DNA of 64,000 nucleotides from Pseudomonas jessenii (GTDB lineage Bacteria; Pseudomonadota; Gammaproteobacteria; Pseudomonadales; Pseudomonadaceae). Made by a program: the position numbers and the translations under genes. Shown one piece after another: positions 9,101-17,634 of the stretch; position 1 is the stretch's first letter, and each line of letters opens with the position of its first letter. The stretch lies in contig NZ_NIWT01000003.1 in the NCBI RefSeq assembly GCF_002236115.1, positions 62,001 to 126,000 on the forward strand, given 5' to 3'. The notes under the pieces are model-generated. The model worked only from the letters and a program-made list of their open reading frames with translations. It was not told where the DNA came from and made no database searches.

Positions 9101-9813
9101 CCAATCGATTGCTCACATGCCAGCAACTAGAGTTTCTTGGACATCGATTTACCGTCGCGGCCGATGGACAGGAGGGATTGGAGGCATGGAAGGACCAGCC
9201 TTTTGATCTGGTGATCGCCGATTGCAACATGCCGGTCATGAACGGTTATGAGCTTGCCCGTGCCATTCGCCAGCATGAGCGACAACTCCAGCGTCCTCCC
9301 TGCACCGTTCTCGGCTTTACCGCCAACGCCCAACCGGAAGAAATACAACGCTGCAAACAGGCCGGAATGGACGACTGCCTGTTCAAACCCCTCAGCCTCG
9401 GAGCCTTGAGTCAATGGGTGCAAGGCATTGAACCAACCCATGTAGCCCCGGCGTTCAGCCTTCACGGGTTGAAACTGCTGACCGGGGGCAACCCGAAATT
9501 GAACCGACGATTGCTGAACGAGTTGGTGAACAGCAACCGCCAGGATCTGCCAACGCTGCTGTCGCTATCCAGCTCTGGGGATACGCAAGCGCTGCAGGAC
9601 ATTGCCCACAAAATCAAAGGCGCAGCCCGGATAGTACAAGCCTCCCGACTGATCGACCGCTGCGAGGCACTCGAAGCCGCCTGTCATGAGGATTCCGATC
9701 GCGAAAAAGTGGCCGGATGCTGCAAATCCATGGAGCGCACCATGCTCGAACTGGAGGACGCGTTGCTACGTCAGATCGAGCATTACGACGAAGGCAAACT
9801 GCCAGAGCCTTAA
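6160..9813 (+). CDS. Unorthodox hybrid sensor kinase, BvgS/RocS type
   Basis: An inner-membrane phosphorelay kinase of 1217 residues. In order: signal sequence (1-29), two tandem periplasmic SBP_bac_3 Venus-flytrap domains (about 40-285 and 300-530), a membrane helix (about 543-565), PAS (about 578-700), HisKA with H729 in MSHEIRTPMN, HATPase with GAGLGLVIS near 910, receiver with D1021 in DLVIADCNMPVMNG, and Hpt with H1150 in AHKIKGAA. All four phosphotransfer residues are present. The start is GTG at 6160, overlapping the regulator stop; ATG at 6172 is the alternative. The periplasmic ligand is unknown. The phosphorelay should end on the NarL-type regulator, perhaps also on the receiver-only protein. 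Confidence 0.93.
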   Translation: MRTWMPRRLKVYLIQLTAGLCVSTSLFGAPGNENYTLLSRSKVGALEVRLDESQRQWIKQKNQLTLGTSAPDYPPFDLTTSGQDYEGFTADYAGLLEKVTGLPVTVQRFDSRGAAITALENGEVDLLGTANGFEAGNADIALSIPYAVDQPVLVTREGETRSLTDGLAGLRLSMVYHYLPLAEVKALYPKAIITSYPSYQNAINAVAFDQADVFLGDTISTHYMINKGYLNNIRMANFGKHEAFGFSFAVNRNNPELLGIINAMITAIPSSERENIAKRWSAGSDILLTDQKLQLTDREERWLSHHPIVRVVVNEAFAPLTFFDSNGNFRGVTADLLELIRLRTGLRFDIRSSRSDDEMIKQIKDNKVDVIAALLPSAERQTQLNFTRPFLENSYVLLTRKAADSSTNLAQLQDKRLAIARGNPIIDYLRREFPRINLIETPDTFSAVELLAEGQAEGAVNSLVIANYFISSRLFEHTLQISTTIGTEQAAFSLATARGAKELNAILDKALLSISPEELGIINSRWRGYSASSQSTWRNYQRLFYQIVIGAGVLLLISIAWNDYMRRQIKQRKAAERALNDQFEFMRSLVNGTPHPIYVRDRQGLLQSCNDSYLQAFCARREDVIGKSVMQGSMSNVFEAREYQADYQRVVAEGRPLIVDRELHIGGRRLTIYHWILPYRDSSAKVQGIIGGWIDISERRQLLDDLRCAKERADNANRAKSTFLATMSHEIRTPMNAIIGMLELTLKRLDHQHPERSAIDVAYNSAKGLLELIGDILDIARIESGRLSLTPERVDLGELVTSVVRIFEGLARQKELELLLEFSSANPTFDVLLDPLRFKQVLSNLISNAIKFTEQGQVRVIVDLHPATQPEHVQMRVQVHDSGIGISEQDQQRLFEPFAQADHAMQSARGGAGLGLVISRNLCEMMGGSLQLRSEPGIGTQVEVLLQLETLPLQQSARAVETQVVVATTPLNVLVVDDHSANRLLTCQQLEFLGHRFTVAADGQEGLEAWKDQPFDLVIADCNMPVMNGYELARAIRQHERQLQRPPCTVLGFTANAQPEEIQRCKQAGMDDCLFKPLSLGALSQWVQGIEPTHVAPAFSLHGLKLLTGGNPKLNRRLLNELVNSNRQDLPTLLSLSSSGDTQALQDIAHKIKGAARIVQASRLIDRCEALEAACHEDSDREKVAGCCKSMERTMLELEDALLRQIEHYDEGKLPEP

Positions 9814-9862
9814 CTATGCTTGGTCCCTCAGCGGTGTGTTGACCATCATGGAGAAACCCGCA

Positions 9863-12808
9863 ATGCCTGACCCACTGCGCACGGATCCACGCCGGTTTCC
9901 GCTGCATGTCCATATCAGCGTGATGTTCACCTTTTTGCTGTTGCTGACCGGGGCGGTGCTGGGGCTTTTCAACTACCGGCAAACCACACAGATCATCTTG
10001 TCCAGCAGCGAAAAACTCTTCAACCGCATTGAGCAGGATGTCCGCCTGGACCTGCACGCGACCTATGACCCCATTCGTCATCTGTTGAGCCTGCTGGCAC
10101 TCAATCCGGCGGGCCAGTCCCCTGATCTGGAACAGCGCCTGGCACTGCTCGAACCGTTCAGCCAGTCACTCGAGGACAACCCCAACCTGGCTTCACTGTA
10201 CCTGGGCTACGACAATGGTGACTTCTTCATGGTCCGCCCGCTGCGCACCCCGGAGGTCAAAGCCCTGGTCAAGGCTCCGGACACGGCGGTTTTCCAAGTC
10301 TGGAGCATCGAGCACGACAGCAGCGGCCAGCCCCACTCCCAGTCGTTGTTTTTCGACCGGAACCTGGCACTTGTCAGCCGTCAGGACAACTTGAACGACA
10401 CGTACGACCCACGCAACCGCACCTGGTTCACCAGCGCCCGCGGCGACAACGACCAGATCACGACCGAACCCTATATCTTCTTTTCCACCCACAACATCGG
10501 CACGACGCTGGCACGACGCAGCGGCGACAAGGCAATCCTGGCCGCCGACCTGACTCTGGCCGAACTCAGCGCGACCCTGGCCAAGCACGTCGTGACCCCC
10601 AGTACCGAAATCGTGCTGTTCGATGCCGAAGGCAATGCCATTGCCTACCCCGACAGCCGCAAGCTGATCATCGATGATCAGACGTCCCGGCTGGTCAAGG
10701 CGGCGGACCTGAGCCCCGGCCTGGACGCGTTGCTCAACAGTCCCCCTCAGGGCAGTCGCCTGAACGCCAACGGCCGGCAGTGGATCGTGGCCCGCAGCAG
10801 CATGCAGGAAGGCGGCCCCCAAGGCCTGCAAATGGCGCTGCTGGTACCGGAAGACGAGTTGCTCGTCGACGCTTACCGGATGCGCTGGCAGGGTGCGCTG
10901 ATTACCCTGGCAACCTTGCTGTTATGCGTGCCGTTGGGTTGGCTGACATCAAGAATCCTGGTCAAACCCTTGCGCGCCCTGGTGCAGGAGGCCGATGCGA
11001 TTCGCAGTTTCGATTTCAATTTTCCGCTTTCCCGTCGCTCGCCGGTGCTCGAAGTCGACCAGTTGAGTGTGTCGATGGCACGAATGAAAGACACCCTGGC
11101 GAGCTTCTTCCAGATCACTGACAGCCTCAGCGCCGAAACCCGTTTCGCCCCGCTGCTGGAACGGGTGTTGTTTGAAACCGTGAAAATCGGCCAGGCCCAG
11201 GCCGGCCTGATCTATCTGCGCGAAGGTGATGGCCAGCACATGAAACCCCACGGGCTGGTCATCAATAACACCGCCGAAAACCTGCAAGACTTCGACATCC
11301 GCGGACACTCGCTCGAGAACCCGCAAAGCCCCCCATGGCTGCACCAGTTGGCCAACGTCGACAATGTCGTCAGCAACCTGGGGTTCGAGCAGGCGGGTGA
11401 TCTGCAGAAAATCCTGCTCGCGCTGGAAAGTCCTCGGGTCCATCTGATCGGGATCCGCCTGCACAATCGCCACAACGAAACCGTGGGTCTGCTGGTGTTG
11501 CTCTTGGCCGACAGCGGCGAGCAGAGCGATCTGGACAAGCTGCGGCCGGACCGCATTGCGTTTCTCCAGGCGGTGTCCGGCGCGGCTGCCGTGTGCATCG
11601 AAAGCCAGCGCCTGCAAGCCCGGCAAAAACAGCTGCTGGACGCCTTCATTCAACTGCTGGCCGGCGCCATCGACGCCAAAAGCCCCTACACCGGCGGCCA
11701 TTGCCAGCGCGTGCCGGAACTGACCCTGATGCTCGCCCAAGCGGCGGCAGCGAGCCAGGAGCCCGCCTTCAGCGCCTATCAGCCGACCGAAGATGAATGG
11801 GAGGCACTGCACATCGCCGCCTGGCTGCACGATTGCGGCAAGGTCACCACCCCGGAATATGTCGTCGACAAAGCCACGAAGCTGGAAACCCTGACCGATC
11901 GTATCCACGAAATCCGTACCCGCTTCGAGGTACTCAAGTGCGATGCCTGGATCAGCTACTGGCGGGGCATTGCCCTGGGCGGTGACGAGCAACCGTTGGC
12001 GGAACTGCGCAATGCCAGCCTGGCCGGGCTCGATGACGATTTCGCCTTCGTTGCCCGCTGCAATCTCGGCGGCGAAGCCATGGCCGACGCTGACCTGCAA
12101 CGCCTGCGCCGCCTGGCTGAACGAACCTGGACCCGGACCCTGGATGACCGGCTGGGCGTGTCCTGGGAAGAAAACCGGCGTCAGGCCCGAACGCCCGCCC
12201 CCAACCTGCCCGTCAGCGAACCGTTACTGGCGGACAAACCCGAGCACCTGTTCGAACGCAGCGAAAACGAAGTGATACCGCAAGACAATCCCCTGGGCTT
12301 CAAGCTCGACGTTCCGCCCCACAAATACAACCGGGGCGAGTTGTACAACCTGAGCATTGTCCGGGGCACCCTGACGAGCGAGGAGCGTTATGTCATCAAT
12401 AACCACATCGTTCAGACGATTCTGATGCTCAACCATCTGCCGTTCCCCGAGCACTTGCGCAGCGTCGCGGAAATAGCCGGCGGGCACCACGAAAAAATGG
12501 ACGGCACCGGGTATCCGAAACGCTTGAAGCGAAAAGAAATGAGCCTGCCGGCGCGGATGATGGCGATTGCCGATATTTTCGAAGCGTTGACGGCCGCCGA
12601 CCGCCCCTACAAAAAAGCCAAGACCTTGAGCGAGGCGCTGGGCATCATGGCGTTCATGTGCCGTGATGCCCACATCGACCCGGAGCTGTTCGGGCTGTTC
12701 ATCAAGGCACAGATCTATTTGCAGTACGCCAGGCGCTTCCTCGACCCCGAGCAGATCGATGCGGTGGACGCGCCGGGCCTGCTGACCAAGGCCGGCCTGG
12801 CGTCTTGA
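9863..12808 (+). CDS. Cache-HAMP-GAF-HD-GYP membrane phosphodiesterase-like protein
   Basis: A membrane protein of 981 residues, probably a c-di-GMP phosphodiesterase. TM1 is at about 12-32, followed by a periplasmic dCache-like sensor (about 40-335), TM2 (343-366), HAMP (366-420), a GAF-like region (about 435-585) and a HD-GYP module from about 605. HDCGK is at 655-659 and HHEKMDGTGYP begins at 875, so about 130 residues are inserted between halves that are normally much closer. The start ATG at 9863 has GGAGA 8 bases upstream; an in-frame ATG at 9848 lacks one. It follows the BvgS-like gene by 49 bases and is likely part of the same signalling output. Confidence 0.88.
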   Translation: MPDPLRTDPRRFPLHVHISVMFTFLLLLTGAVLGLFNYRQTTQIILSSSEKLFNRIEQDVRLDLHATYDPIRHLLSLLALNPAGQSPDLEQRLALLEPFSQSLEDNPNLASLYLGYDNGDFFMVRPLRTPEVKALVKAPDTAVFQVWSIEHDSSGQPHSQSLFFDRNLALVSRQDNLNDTYDPRNRTWFTSARGDNDQITTEPYIFFSTHNIGTTLARRSGDKAILAADLTLAELSATLAKHVVTPSTEIVLFDAEGNAIAYPDSRKLIIDDQTSRLVKAADLSPGLDALLNSPPQGSRLNANGRQWIVARSSMQEGGPQGLQMALLVPEDELLVDAYRMRWQGALITLATLLLCVPLGWLTSRILVKPLRALVQEADAIRSFDFNFPLSRRSPVLEVDQLSVSMARMKDTLASFFQITDSLSAETRFAPLLERVLFETVKIGQAQAGLIYLREGDGQHMKPHGLVINNTAENLQDFDIRGHSLENPQSPPWLHQLANVDNVVSNLGFEQAGDLQKILLALESPRVHLIGIRLHNRHNETVGLLVLLLADSGEQSDLDKLRPDRIAFLQAVSGAAAVCIESQRLQARQKQLLDAFIQLLAGAIDAKSPYTGGHCQRVPELTLMLAQAAAASQEPAFSAYQPTEDEWEALHIAAWLHDCGKVTTPEYVVDKATKLETLTDRIHEIRTRFEVLKCDAWISYWRGIALGGDEQPLAELRNASLAGLDDDFAFVARCNLGGEAMADADLQRLRRLAERTWTRTLDDRLGVSWEENRRQARTPAPNLPVSEPLLADKPEHLFERSENEVIPQDNPLGFKLDVPPHKYNRGELYNLSIVRGTLTSEERYVINNHIVQTILMLNHLPFPEHLRSVAEIAGGHHEKMDGTGYPKRLKRKEMSLPARMMAIADIFEALTAADRPYKKAKTLSEALGIMAFMCRDAHIDPELFGLFIKAQIYLQYARRFLDPEQIDAVDAPGLLTKAGLAS

Positions 12809-13291
12809 TCAGCAGTCGGTCAGGCGCAGGAAAATCGCCGCCAGCTGTTCGATTCCAGCCTGGTCCTGCGCGGTGAAACGCGCGAGTTTTGGACTGTCGA
12901 GGTCGAGCACACCGATCAATCGGCCGTCCTTGACCAACGGCACCACCAGTTCGCTGTTCGAGGCGCTGTCGCAGGCAATATGACCGGGAAACGCGTGCAC
13001 ATCTTCGACTCGTTGAGTCTGCAGGGTGGCTGCCGCCGCCCCGCAAACGCCACGACCGAACGGAATCCGCACGCAAGCGATCTGCCCCTGAAACGGGCCC
13101 AGCACCAGTTCTTCATTACGGTTGAGGTAGAAACCGGCCCAGTTCAAATCATCGAGTTGATTGAACAGAAACGCCGAGAACTGTGCGGCATTGGCGATGA
13201 AATCCCGCTCGTCCGCCAGCAATGATTCCAGCTGCGCGTGTAGCATGCCGTAGCCTTCGAGGCCCTGGCCGCTCTTTTGTAAATCGATCAT
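12809..13291 (-). CDS. GAF-domain protein, free methionine-(R)-sulfoxide reductase type
   Basis: A protein of 160 residues consisting of one GAF domain, with FLFNQLDDLNWAGFYL, GPFQGQIACVRIPFGRGVCG and HIACDSASNSELVVPL. The cysteines in IAC, GVCG and HIACD sit where the catalytic and resolving cysteines of fRMsr lie. The family reduces free methionine-R-sulfoxide with thioredoxin. The gene starts at 13291 with an ATGA overlap with the upstream ATPase gene on the same strand. Its stop abuts the convergent HD-GYP gene with no spacer. The many start codons upstream in the open frame belong to the overlap region and are not supported. Confidence 0.85.
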   Translation of the reverse strand: MIDLQKSGQGLEGYGMLHAQLESLLADERDFIANAAQFSAFLFNQLDDLNWAGFYLNRNEELVLGPFQGQIACVRIPFGRGVCGAAAATLQTQRVEDVHAFPGHIACDSASNSELVVPLVKDGRLIGVLDLDSPKLARFTAQDQAGIEQLAAIFLRLTDC

Positions 13292-14178
13292 GCCTTGTGC
13301 TCCAACAGTTTCAGCCCGACCCAGTAACGGGCAAATTGATAGGCGCAACGCCCATTGCGGTTGCCTCGGCCGGTGGCCCAGCGTACCGCCAGAATGTCCA
13401 GCTCTTCGGTGCGCTGCCACGCCAGTCCGGCCTTGCCGGCCAACTGGCCGATCCAGTGCTCGACGACGTCGAGGAAGTGTTCCTGGGTAAACGGATAGAA
13501 CGACAACCACAGGCCGAAGCGGTCCGACAGTGCGATCTTGTCTTCCACTGCCTCGCTCGGATGCAGTTCGCCGTCGACCCGTTTCCAGTTTTCGTTGTCA
13601 CTTTCCTTTTCCGGCACCAGGTGGCGACGGTTGGACGTGGCGTACAACAAAACGTTGTCCGGCGCCTGTTCCAGGGAGCCATCAAGGACGCTCTTGAGCA
13701 CTCGGTAATCCCCCTCGCCCGACTCGAACGAGAGATCATCGCAAAACAGCACGAAACGCTGGGGCAGTTTGCCGATCTGTTCGACCACCCGCGGCAGGTC
13801 TGCCAGGTGATCACGTTCAATCTCGATCAAGCGCAAACCGGCGTGAGCGTGTTCGGCCAACAAGGCGCGCACCAGCGACGACTTGCCGGTGCCGCGCGAG
13901 CCCCAGAGCAAGGCATGGTTGGCTGGCATGCCGTCAAGGAATTGCCGGGTATTGCGCCCAAGCTGCTCGACTTGCCGGTCGACGCCGATCAGGTCCGACA
14001 AACGCATGTCGAGGCTGACCTCCAGCGGCATCAGATAACCGCCGCGCGACTCACGCTGCCAGCGCGCGGCCAGGCATTGCGTCCAGTCGATGGCTGGCCG
14101 TGGCGCCGGCAGCAACGGCTCGATACGGGCCAGAACGGCATCGGCGCGTTCAAGAAAAGCATTCAATCGGGAATCCAC
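13288..14178 (-). CDS. ATP-binding protein, DUF815 (AAA+-like)
   Basis: A protein of 296 residues with Walker A GSRGTGKSS near residue 93 and Walker B-like FVLFCDDLSFE near 145. It also has an arginine-rich sensor region YATSNRRHLVP and a C-terminal SDRFGLWLSFYPF segment. This matches the DUF815 family of AAA+-like ATPases, whose cellular role is unclear. It is cotranscribed with the GAF methionine-sulfoxide reductase (four-base overlap). The upstream region of about 150 bases is shared divergently with the hybrid kinase sagS. Confidence 0.88.
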   Translation of the reverse strand: MDSRLNAFLERADAVLARIEPLLPAPRPAIDWTQCLAARWQRESRGGYLMPLEVSLDMRLSDLIGVDRQVEQLGRNTRQFLDGMPANHALLWGSRGTGKSSLVRALLAEHAHAGLRLIEIERDHLADLPRVVEQIGKLPQRFVLFCDDLSFESGEGDYRVLKSVLDGSLEQAPDNVLLYATSNRRHLVPEKESDNENWKRVDGELHPSEAVEDKIALSDRFGLWLSFYPFTQEHFLDVVEHWIGQLAGKAGLAWQRTEELDILAVRWATGRGNRNGRCAYQFARYWVGLKLLEHKA

Positions 14179-14328
14179 GACTTCTCCTCGGGCACGTTCA
14201 CAGTAATGATGGTGATACAGCGACGAAACACAGCGTCACACAAGCGGCTACCCCCGCGGTACAGCCCTCGCGAGAACATCAGCAGGCAGGCATGATCGAC
14301 TATGCTTGAGCAGCGAAAGGAAACGGAA

Positions 14329-16665
14329 GTGGTTCACCCCCCCATGGACATCAAATTCACCAACCGGCTGTCATTCAAGCAAGCCCGGCTTACCGTGCTG
14401 GTCGGTTTCATTCTGGGCACGCTGCTCAGCCTGCTGCAAATAGGCATCGATTATGCCAGTGAAGACGCCTCCATCAATCGTGAAATCCTTTCATTGCTGG
14501 AAATCAGCCACAACCCGGCCTCACGAATCGCCTACAACATCGACGCCGAACTCGCCAAGGAACTGACCCTGGGCCTGCTGCGCTCGCCAGCGATCATTAG
14601 CGCAAAGCTGATCGACAACAACGGCACCGTGCTGGCCAACGTCAAGCGACCCGGTGTGGAAAACGGTTACCGGATGCTCAGTGACTTCCTGTTCGGCGCC
14701 AGCCGACAGTTCGAAGACCGGCTTTACCTGGATAATTTACCCAACGAATCCCTGGGTACGCTACGGCTGAAAGTCGATACTTACTCCTTCGGCAACCGGT
14801 TCCTGCGCCGGGCCGAAGTGACCCTGCTCAATGGCTTCGCCCGCAGCCTGCTGCTGTCCGGCATCCTGCTGGCGCTGTTCTATGTGATGCTGACCAAACC
14901 CCTGGTGCGGGTCATCCGTGAACTCAGCGGTCGCGACCCGAGCAGCACCGAGGCGACCTCGCTGGAGTGTCCCGCCGGGCACGCCAACGATGAGATCGGC
15001 GTGCTGGTCAAGGCTGCCAACCAGCAATTCAGGAACATCGCCACCGAAATCCAGCAGCGGCGCAATGCGGAAAACCGCCTGACCGAATATCTTGGCCAAC
15101 TGGAAAACATCGTCTCGGCCCGCACTGCCGAACTCAAGGCGATCAACGACCGGCTGAGCCAATCCAACGAGGAACTGGAAGCCGCCCGCAGCACAGCACT
15201 GGACATGGCCGAAGCCCGCTCGGTGTTCCTGGCCAACATGAGCCATGAAATCCGCACGCCCCTCAATGGCTTGCTCGGGATGATCGCGCTATCCCTCGAC
15301 GGACCGCTCAATGCCGAACAACAGCAGCAACTGTCGATCGCCCATGACTCGGGTAAAGTGCTGGTGGAATTGCTCAACGATATTCTCGATTTGTCGAAGT
15401 TCGATGCCGGCCAACTCGAACTCGAACACATCCCCTTCGACCTGGGCTCGCTGATCGAAGACACCGCCAACCTGTTGTCGCAGAACGCCGCCCCCAGCGT
15501 CGAACTGACCTGCCTGATCGATCCGCATTTCCCGGCACTGGTGCTCGGCGATCCGACCCGGGTGCGGCAGATCGTCAGTAACCTGCTGTCCAACGCCCTC
15601 AAGTTCACCCGTTTCGGGCGGGTCGACGTGCGCCTGTCGACGTTCGGGGATGGCGTCAGGATCGAAGTCTGCGACACCGGCATCGGCATCCCTCAGGAGG
15701 CCCAGGTCAAGATCCTCCAGCCTTTCACCCAGGCCGGTGCCGGTATTACCCGTCAATTTGGCGGCACCGGGCTGGGCCTGGCCCTGACCTATAACCTTTG
15801 CGAAGCCATGCAGGGGCGCCTGACCATCAGCTCCGAGGCGGGTTTTGGCAGCCAGTTCTGCGCGGAGTTGCCATTGCCCAGCCATACCCGTGCAATGCCA
15901 GCTGTTTCACTCAGGGGCAAAGTCATTGCCATCACGGCCGCCAGCAGCGGACTGGGGGAACTGTTGAACAGCCTGTTGCCTGTCTGGGGGCTGGACTATG
16001 AACGGCGTTCCATGGATGACCCATTGCTTGGCCTGGCGGCCGACGTGCTCATCACCGACTGCCCCGAATGCCTGTTCAGTTTGCGCCCCACCCTCAGCGC
16101 GCCAATCCTGCTGATCACCGCGTATGGCAACTTCATGCCCAGCGAAGAGGTCAACGCACTCGCCCCCTTGCAACAGCAGGCCCGCCCTTTGGCCCGCAGT
16201 ATGCTACTTCAAACGTTGCGCAGGATCCTGCAACCGCAAACCCATCCGGTCAACGAGGCTCGACTCGACACACAATGCCCGCAACGCCGCGGGCGCGTGC
16301 TGTTAGTGGAAGACAACCCGGTCAACCAGTTGGTGGCCAAGGGCATGCTCGGCAAACTCGGCTGCGAGGTCACCACCGCCGCTCATGGTGGCGAGGCACT
16401 GGATCAACTCGAGCAACGGGATTTCGACCTGGTGCTGATGGACTGCAACATGCCGGTAATGGACGGCTATGAAGCCAGCCGGCAAATCCGCCGCAGCGGA
16501 CGCTGGCCCCAACTGCCCATCGTTGCCCTGACGGCCAACGCCATGTCGGAGGAGCGTGAACGCTGTCGTGCCGCGGGCATGAGCGACTACCTGGCCAAAC
16601 CCTTCCGGCGCGAAGAACTGGCCGCCCTGCTGGACCTGTGGATCCCCGCTATGACAGCGCCTTGA
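14329..16665 (+). CDS. sagS: Hybrid sensor kinase, SagS orthologue
   Basis: An inner-membrane hybrid histidine kinase of about 778 residues: TM1 (about 18-38), a periplasmic sensor region, TM2 (about 178-198), HAMP/coiled coil, HisKA with H306 (ANMSHEIRTPLN), HATPase (GTGLGLALTYN), a degenerate receiver-like segment (about 520-610, lacking the acidic pocket) and a receiver with D705 (LVLMDCNMPVMDG). There is no Hpt domain. Domain order, size and position next to ospR match P. aeruginosa SagS (PA2824), which controls the motile-to-sessile and biofilm-tolerance switch with HptB and BfiSR. I took the GTG at 14329 because AAAGG lies 8 bases upstream; ATG at 14302 and 14344 are alternatives. Confidence 0.88.
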   Translation: MVHPPMDIKFTNRLSFKQARLTVLVGFILGTLLSLLQIGIDYASEDASINREILSLLEISHNPASRIAYNIDAELAKELTLGLLRSPAIISAKLIDNNGTVLANVKRPGVENGYRMLSDFLFGASRQFEDRLYLDNLPNESLGTLRLKVDTYSFGNRFLRRAEVTLLNGFARSLLLSGILLALFYVMLTKPLVRVIRELSGRDPSSTEATSLECPAGHANDEIGVLVKAANQQFRNIATEIQQRRNAENRLTEYLGQLENIVSARTAELKAINDRLSQSNEELEAARSTALDMAEARSVFLANMSHEIRTPLNGLLGMIALSLDGPLNAEQQQQLSIAHDSGKVLVELLNDILDLSKFDAGQLELEHIPFDLGSLIEDTANLLSQNAAPSVELTCLIDPHFPALVLGDPTRVRQIVSNLLSNALKFTRFGRVDVRLSTFGDGVRIEVCDTGIGIPQEAQVKILQPFTQAGAGITRQFGGTGLGLALTYNLCEAMQGRLTISSEAGFGSQFCAELPLPSHTRAMPAVSLRGKVIAITAASSGLGELLNSLLPVWGLDYERRSMDDPLLGLAADVLITDCPECLFSLRPTLSAPILLITAYGNFMPSEEVNALAPLQQQARPLARSMLLQTLRRILQPQTHPVNEARLDTQCPQRRGRVLLVEDNPVNQLVAKGMLGKLGCEVTTAAHGGEALDQLEQRDFDLVLMDCNMPVMDGYEASRQIRRSGRWPQLPIVALTANAMSEERERCRAAGMSDYLAKPFRREELAALLDLWIPAMTAP

Positions 16666-17110
16666 TCTGCCCCAACAGGTGATCGAGGCCATCGCGCAAT
16701 TCGTTGAGTCGATTCAGATCGACCCCGCTGTCGCACAACAGGCGCGCCTTGAGTGGCCCAACCTGTTCGCGCAAGGCCGTGCCGGCTGGCGACAGGCTCA
16801 GGTGCACTTCACGTTCATCGCGCGCCGAACGCTGACGCTGCACCAGTTGCAGTTGTTCCAGGCGCTTGAGCAAGGGTGTCAGCGTGCCGGAATCCAGAGC
16901 CAAACGCTCGCCCAATGCCTTGACGGTCGGTTGCTCCGGGGTCGCTTCCTGCCACTCCCATAAAACCAGCATCGCCAGGTACTGAGGGTAAGTCAGGCCC
17001 AACTGATCGAGCATTGGCTTGTAGCCGCGAATCACCGCCCGGGATGCCGCGTACAGCTTGAAGCACAACTGGCTGTCGAGCTTCAGGGAATCGACTGACA
17101 AGGTGTTCAT
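16649..17110 (-). CDS. ospR: MarR-family redox-sensing repressor, OspR/OhrR type
   Basis: A winged-helix repressor of 153 residues. The N-terminal SQLCFKLYAASR places C16 exactly where OhrR has its peroxidatic cysteine. A second cysteine in RLLCDSGVD fits the two-Cys subclass. YPQYLAMLVLWEWQ and the wing LQLVQRQRSARDEREVHL are typical. It overlaps gpx by four bases as the second gene of that operon, the same arrangement as P. aeruginosa OspR (PA2825) with PA2826. I infer autorepression through the palindromes upstream of gpx. Its 3' end overlaps the convergent sagS gene by 17 bases. Confidence 0.9.
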   Translation of the reverse strand: MNTLSVDSLKLDSQLCFKLYAASRAVIRGYKPMLDQLGLTYPQYLAMLVLWEWQEATPEQPTVKALGERLALDSGTLTPLLKRLEQLQLVQRQRSARDEREVHLSLSPAGTALREQVGPLKARLLCDSGVDLNRLNELRDGLDHLLGQIKALS

Positions 17111-17592
17111 TTGAGCAGGGCTTCGATCTCGCGGGTCAGGTCCTGCGGCTTGGTCGCCGGAGCGAAGCGCTTGACCAGTTGCCCGTCCTTGCCGATCAGG
17201 AACTTGGTGAAGTTCCACTTGATGCCCTGGGAACCCAGCACCCCCGGTGCGCGCTTTTTCAATTGCACGAACAGCGGATGGGCATCGGCACCATTGACGT
17301 CGATCTTTTTGAACAGCGGGAAGCTGACACCGAAGTTCAGCTCGCAGAACTCGGAGATCGCCCCTTCATTGCCCGGCTCTTGCTTGCCGAACTGGTTGCA
17401 GGGAAAGCCGAGCACCACCAGGCCTTGGTCCTTGTAGGTCTGCCACAGCTCTTCCAGGCCTTTGTACTGCGGAGTGAAACCGCACTTGCTGGCCGTGTTG
17501 ACCACCAACACGGCTTTGCCGGCGAAATCCGCCAGAGTCTTTTGCTCACCCTTGATCGTGGTGCAAGGAATGCTCAGCAGGTTGTCGCTCAT
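17107..17592 (-). CDS. gpx: Thiol-dependent glutathione peroxidase-like protein
   Basis: A peroxidase of 161 residues with the GPx-family active site: C37 in NTASKCGFTPQY, Gln in FPCNQFGKQEPG and Trp-Asn in IKWNFTKFL. It reduces hydroperoxides, in bacteria usually at the expense of thioredoxin. The second cysteine in FPCNQF is the common resolving or auxiliary position. The start MSDNLLSIPC at 17592 gives family length; the upstream in-frame extension lies over the operator and is not coding. It is the first gene of the gpx-ospR operon, with two AATT-rich palindromes at 17635-17661. Confidence 0.93.
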   Translation of the reverse strand: MSDNLLSIPCTTIKGEQKTLADFAGKAVLVVNTASKCGFTPQYKGLEELWQTYKDQGLVVLGFPCNQFGKQEPGNEGAISEFCELNFGVSFPLFKKIDVNGADAHPLFVQLKKRAPGVLGSQGIKWNFTKFLIGKDGQLVKRFAPATKPQDLTREIEALLK

Positions 17593-17634
17593 GTTTGAGG
17601 TTCCGATTGAATGGAAGAGATAACAAAATAGCGA

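Noticed and set aside
10949..12100. A 383-codon open frame on the minus strand inside the HD-GYP gene
   Set aside because: Shadow of a G+C-rich gene; no domain and no ribosome binding site, and the plus strand encodes a complete multi-domain protein.
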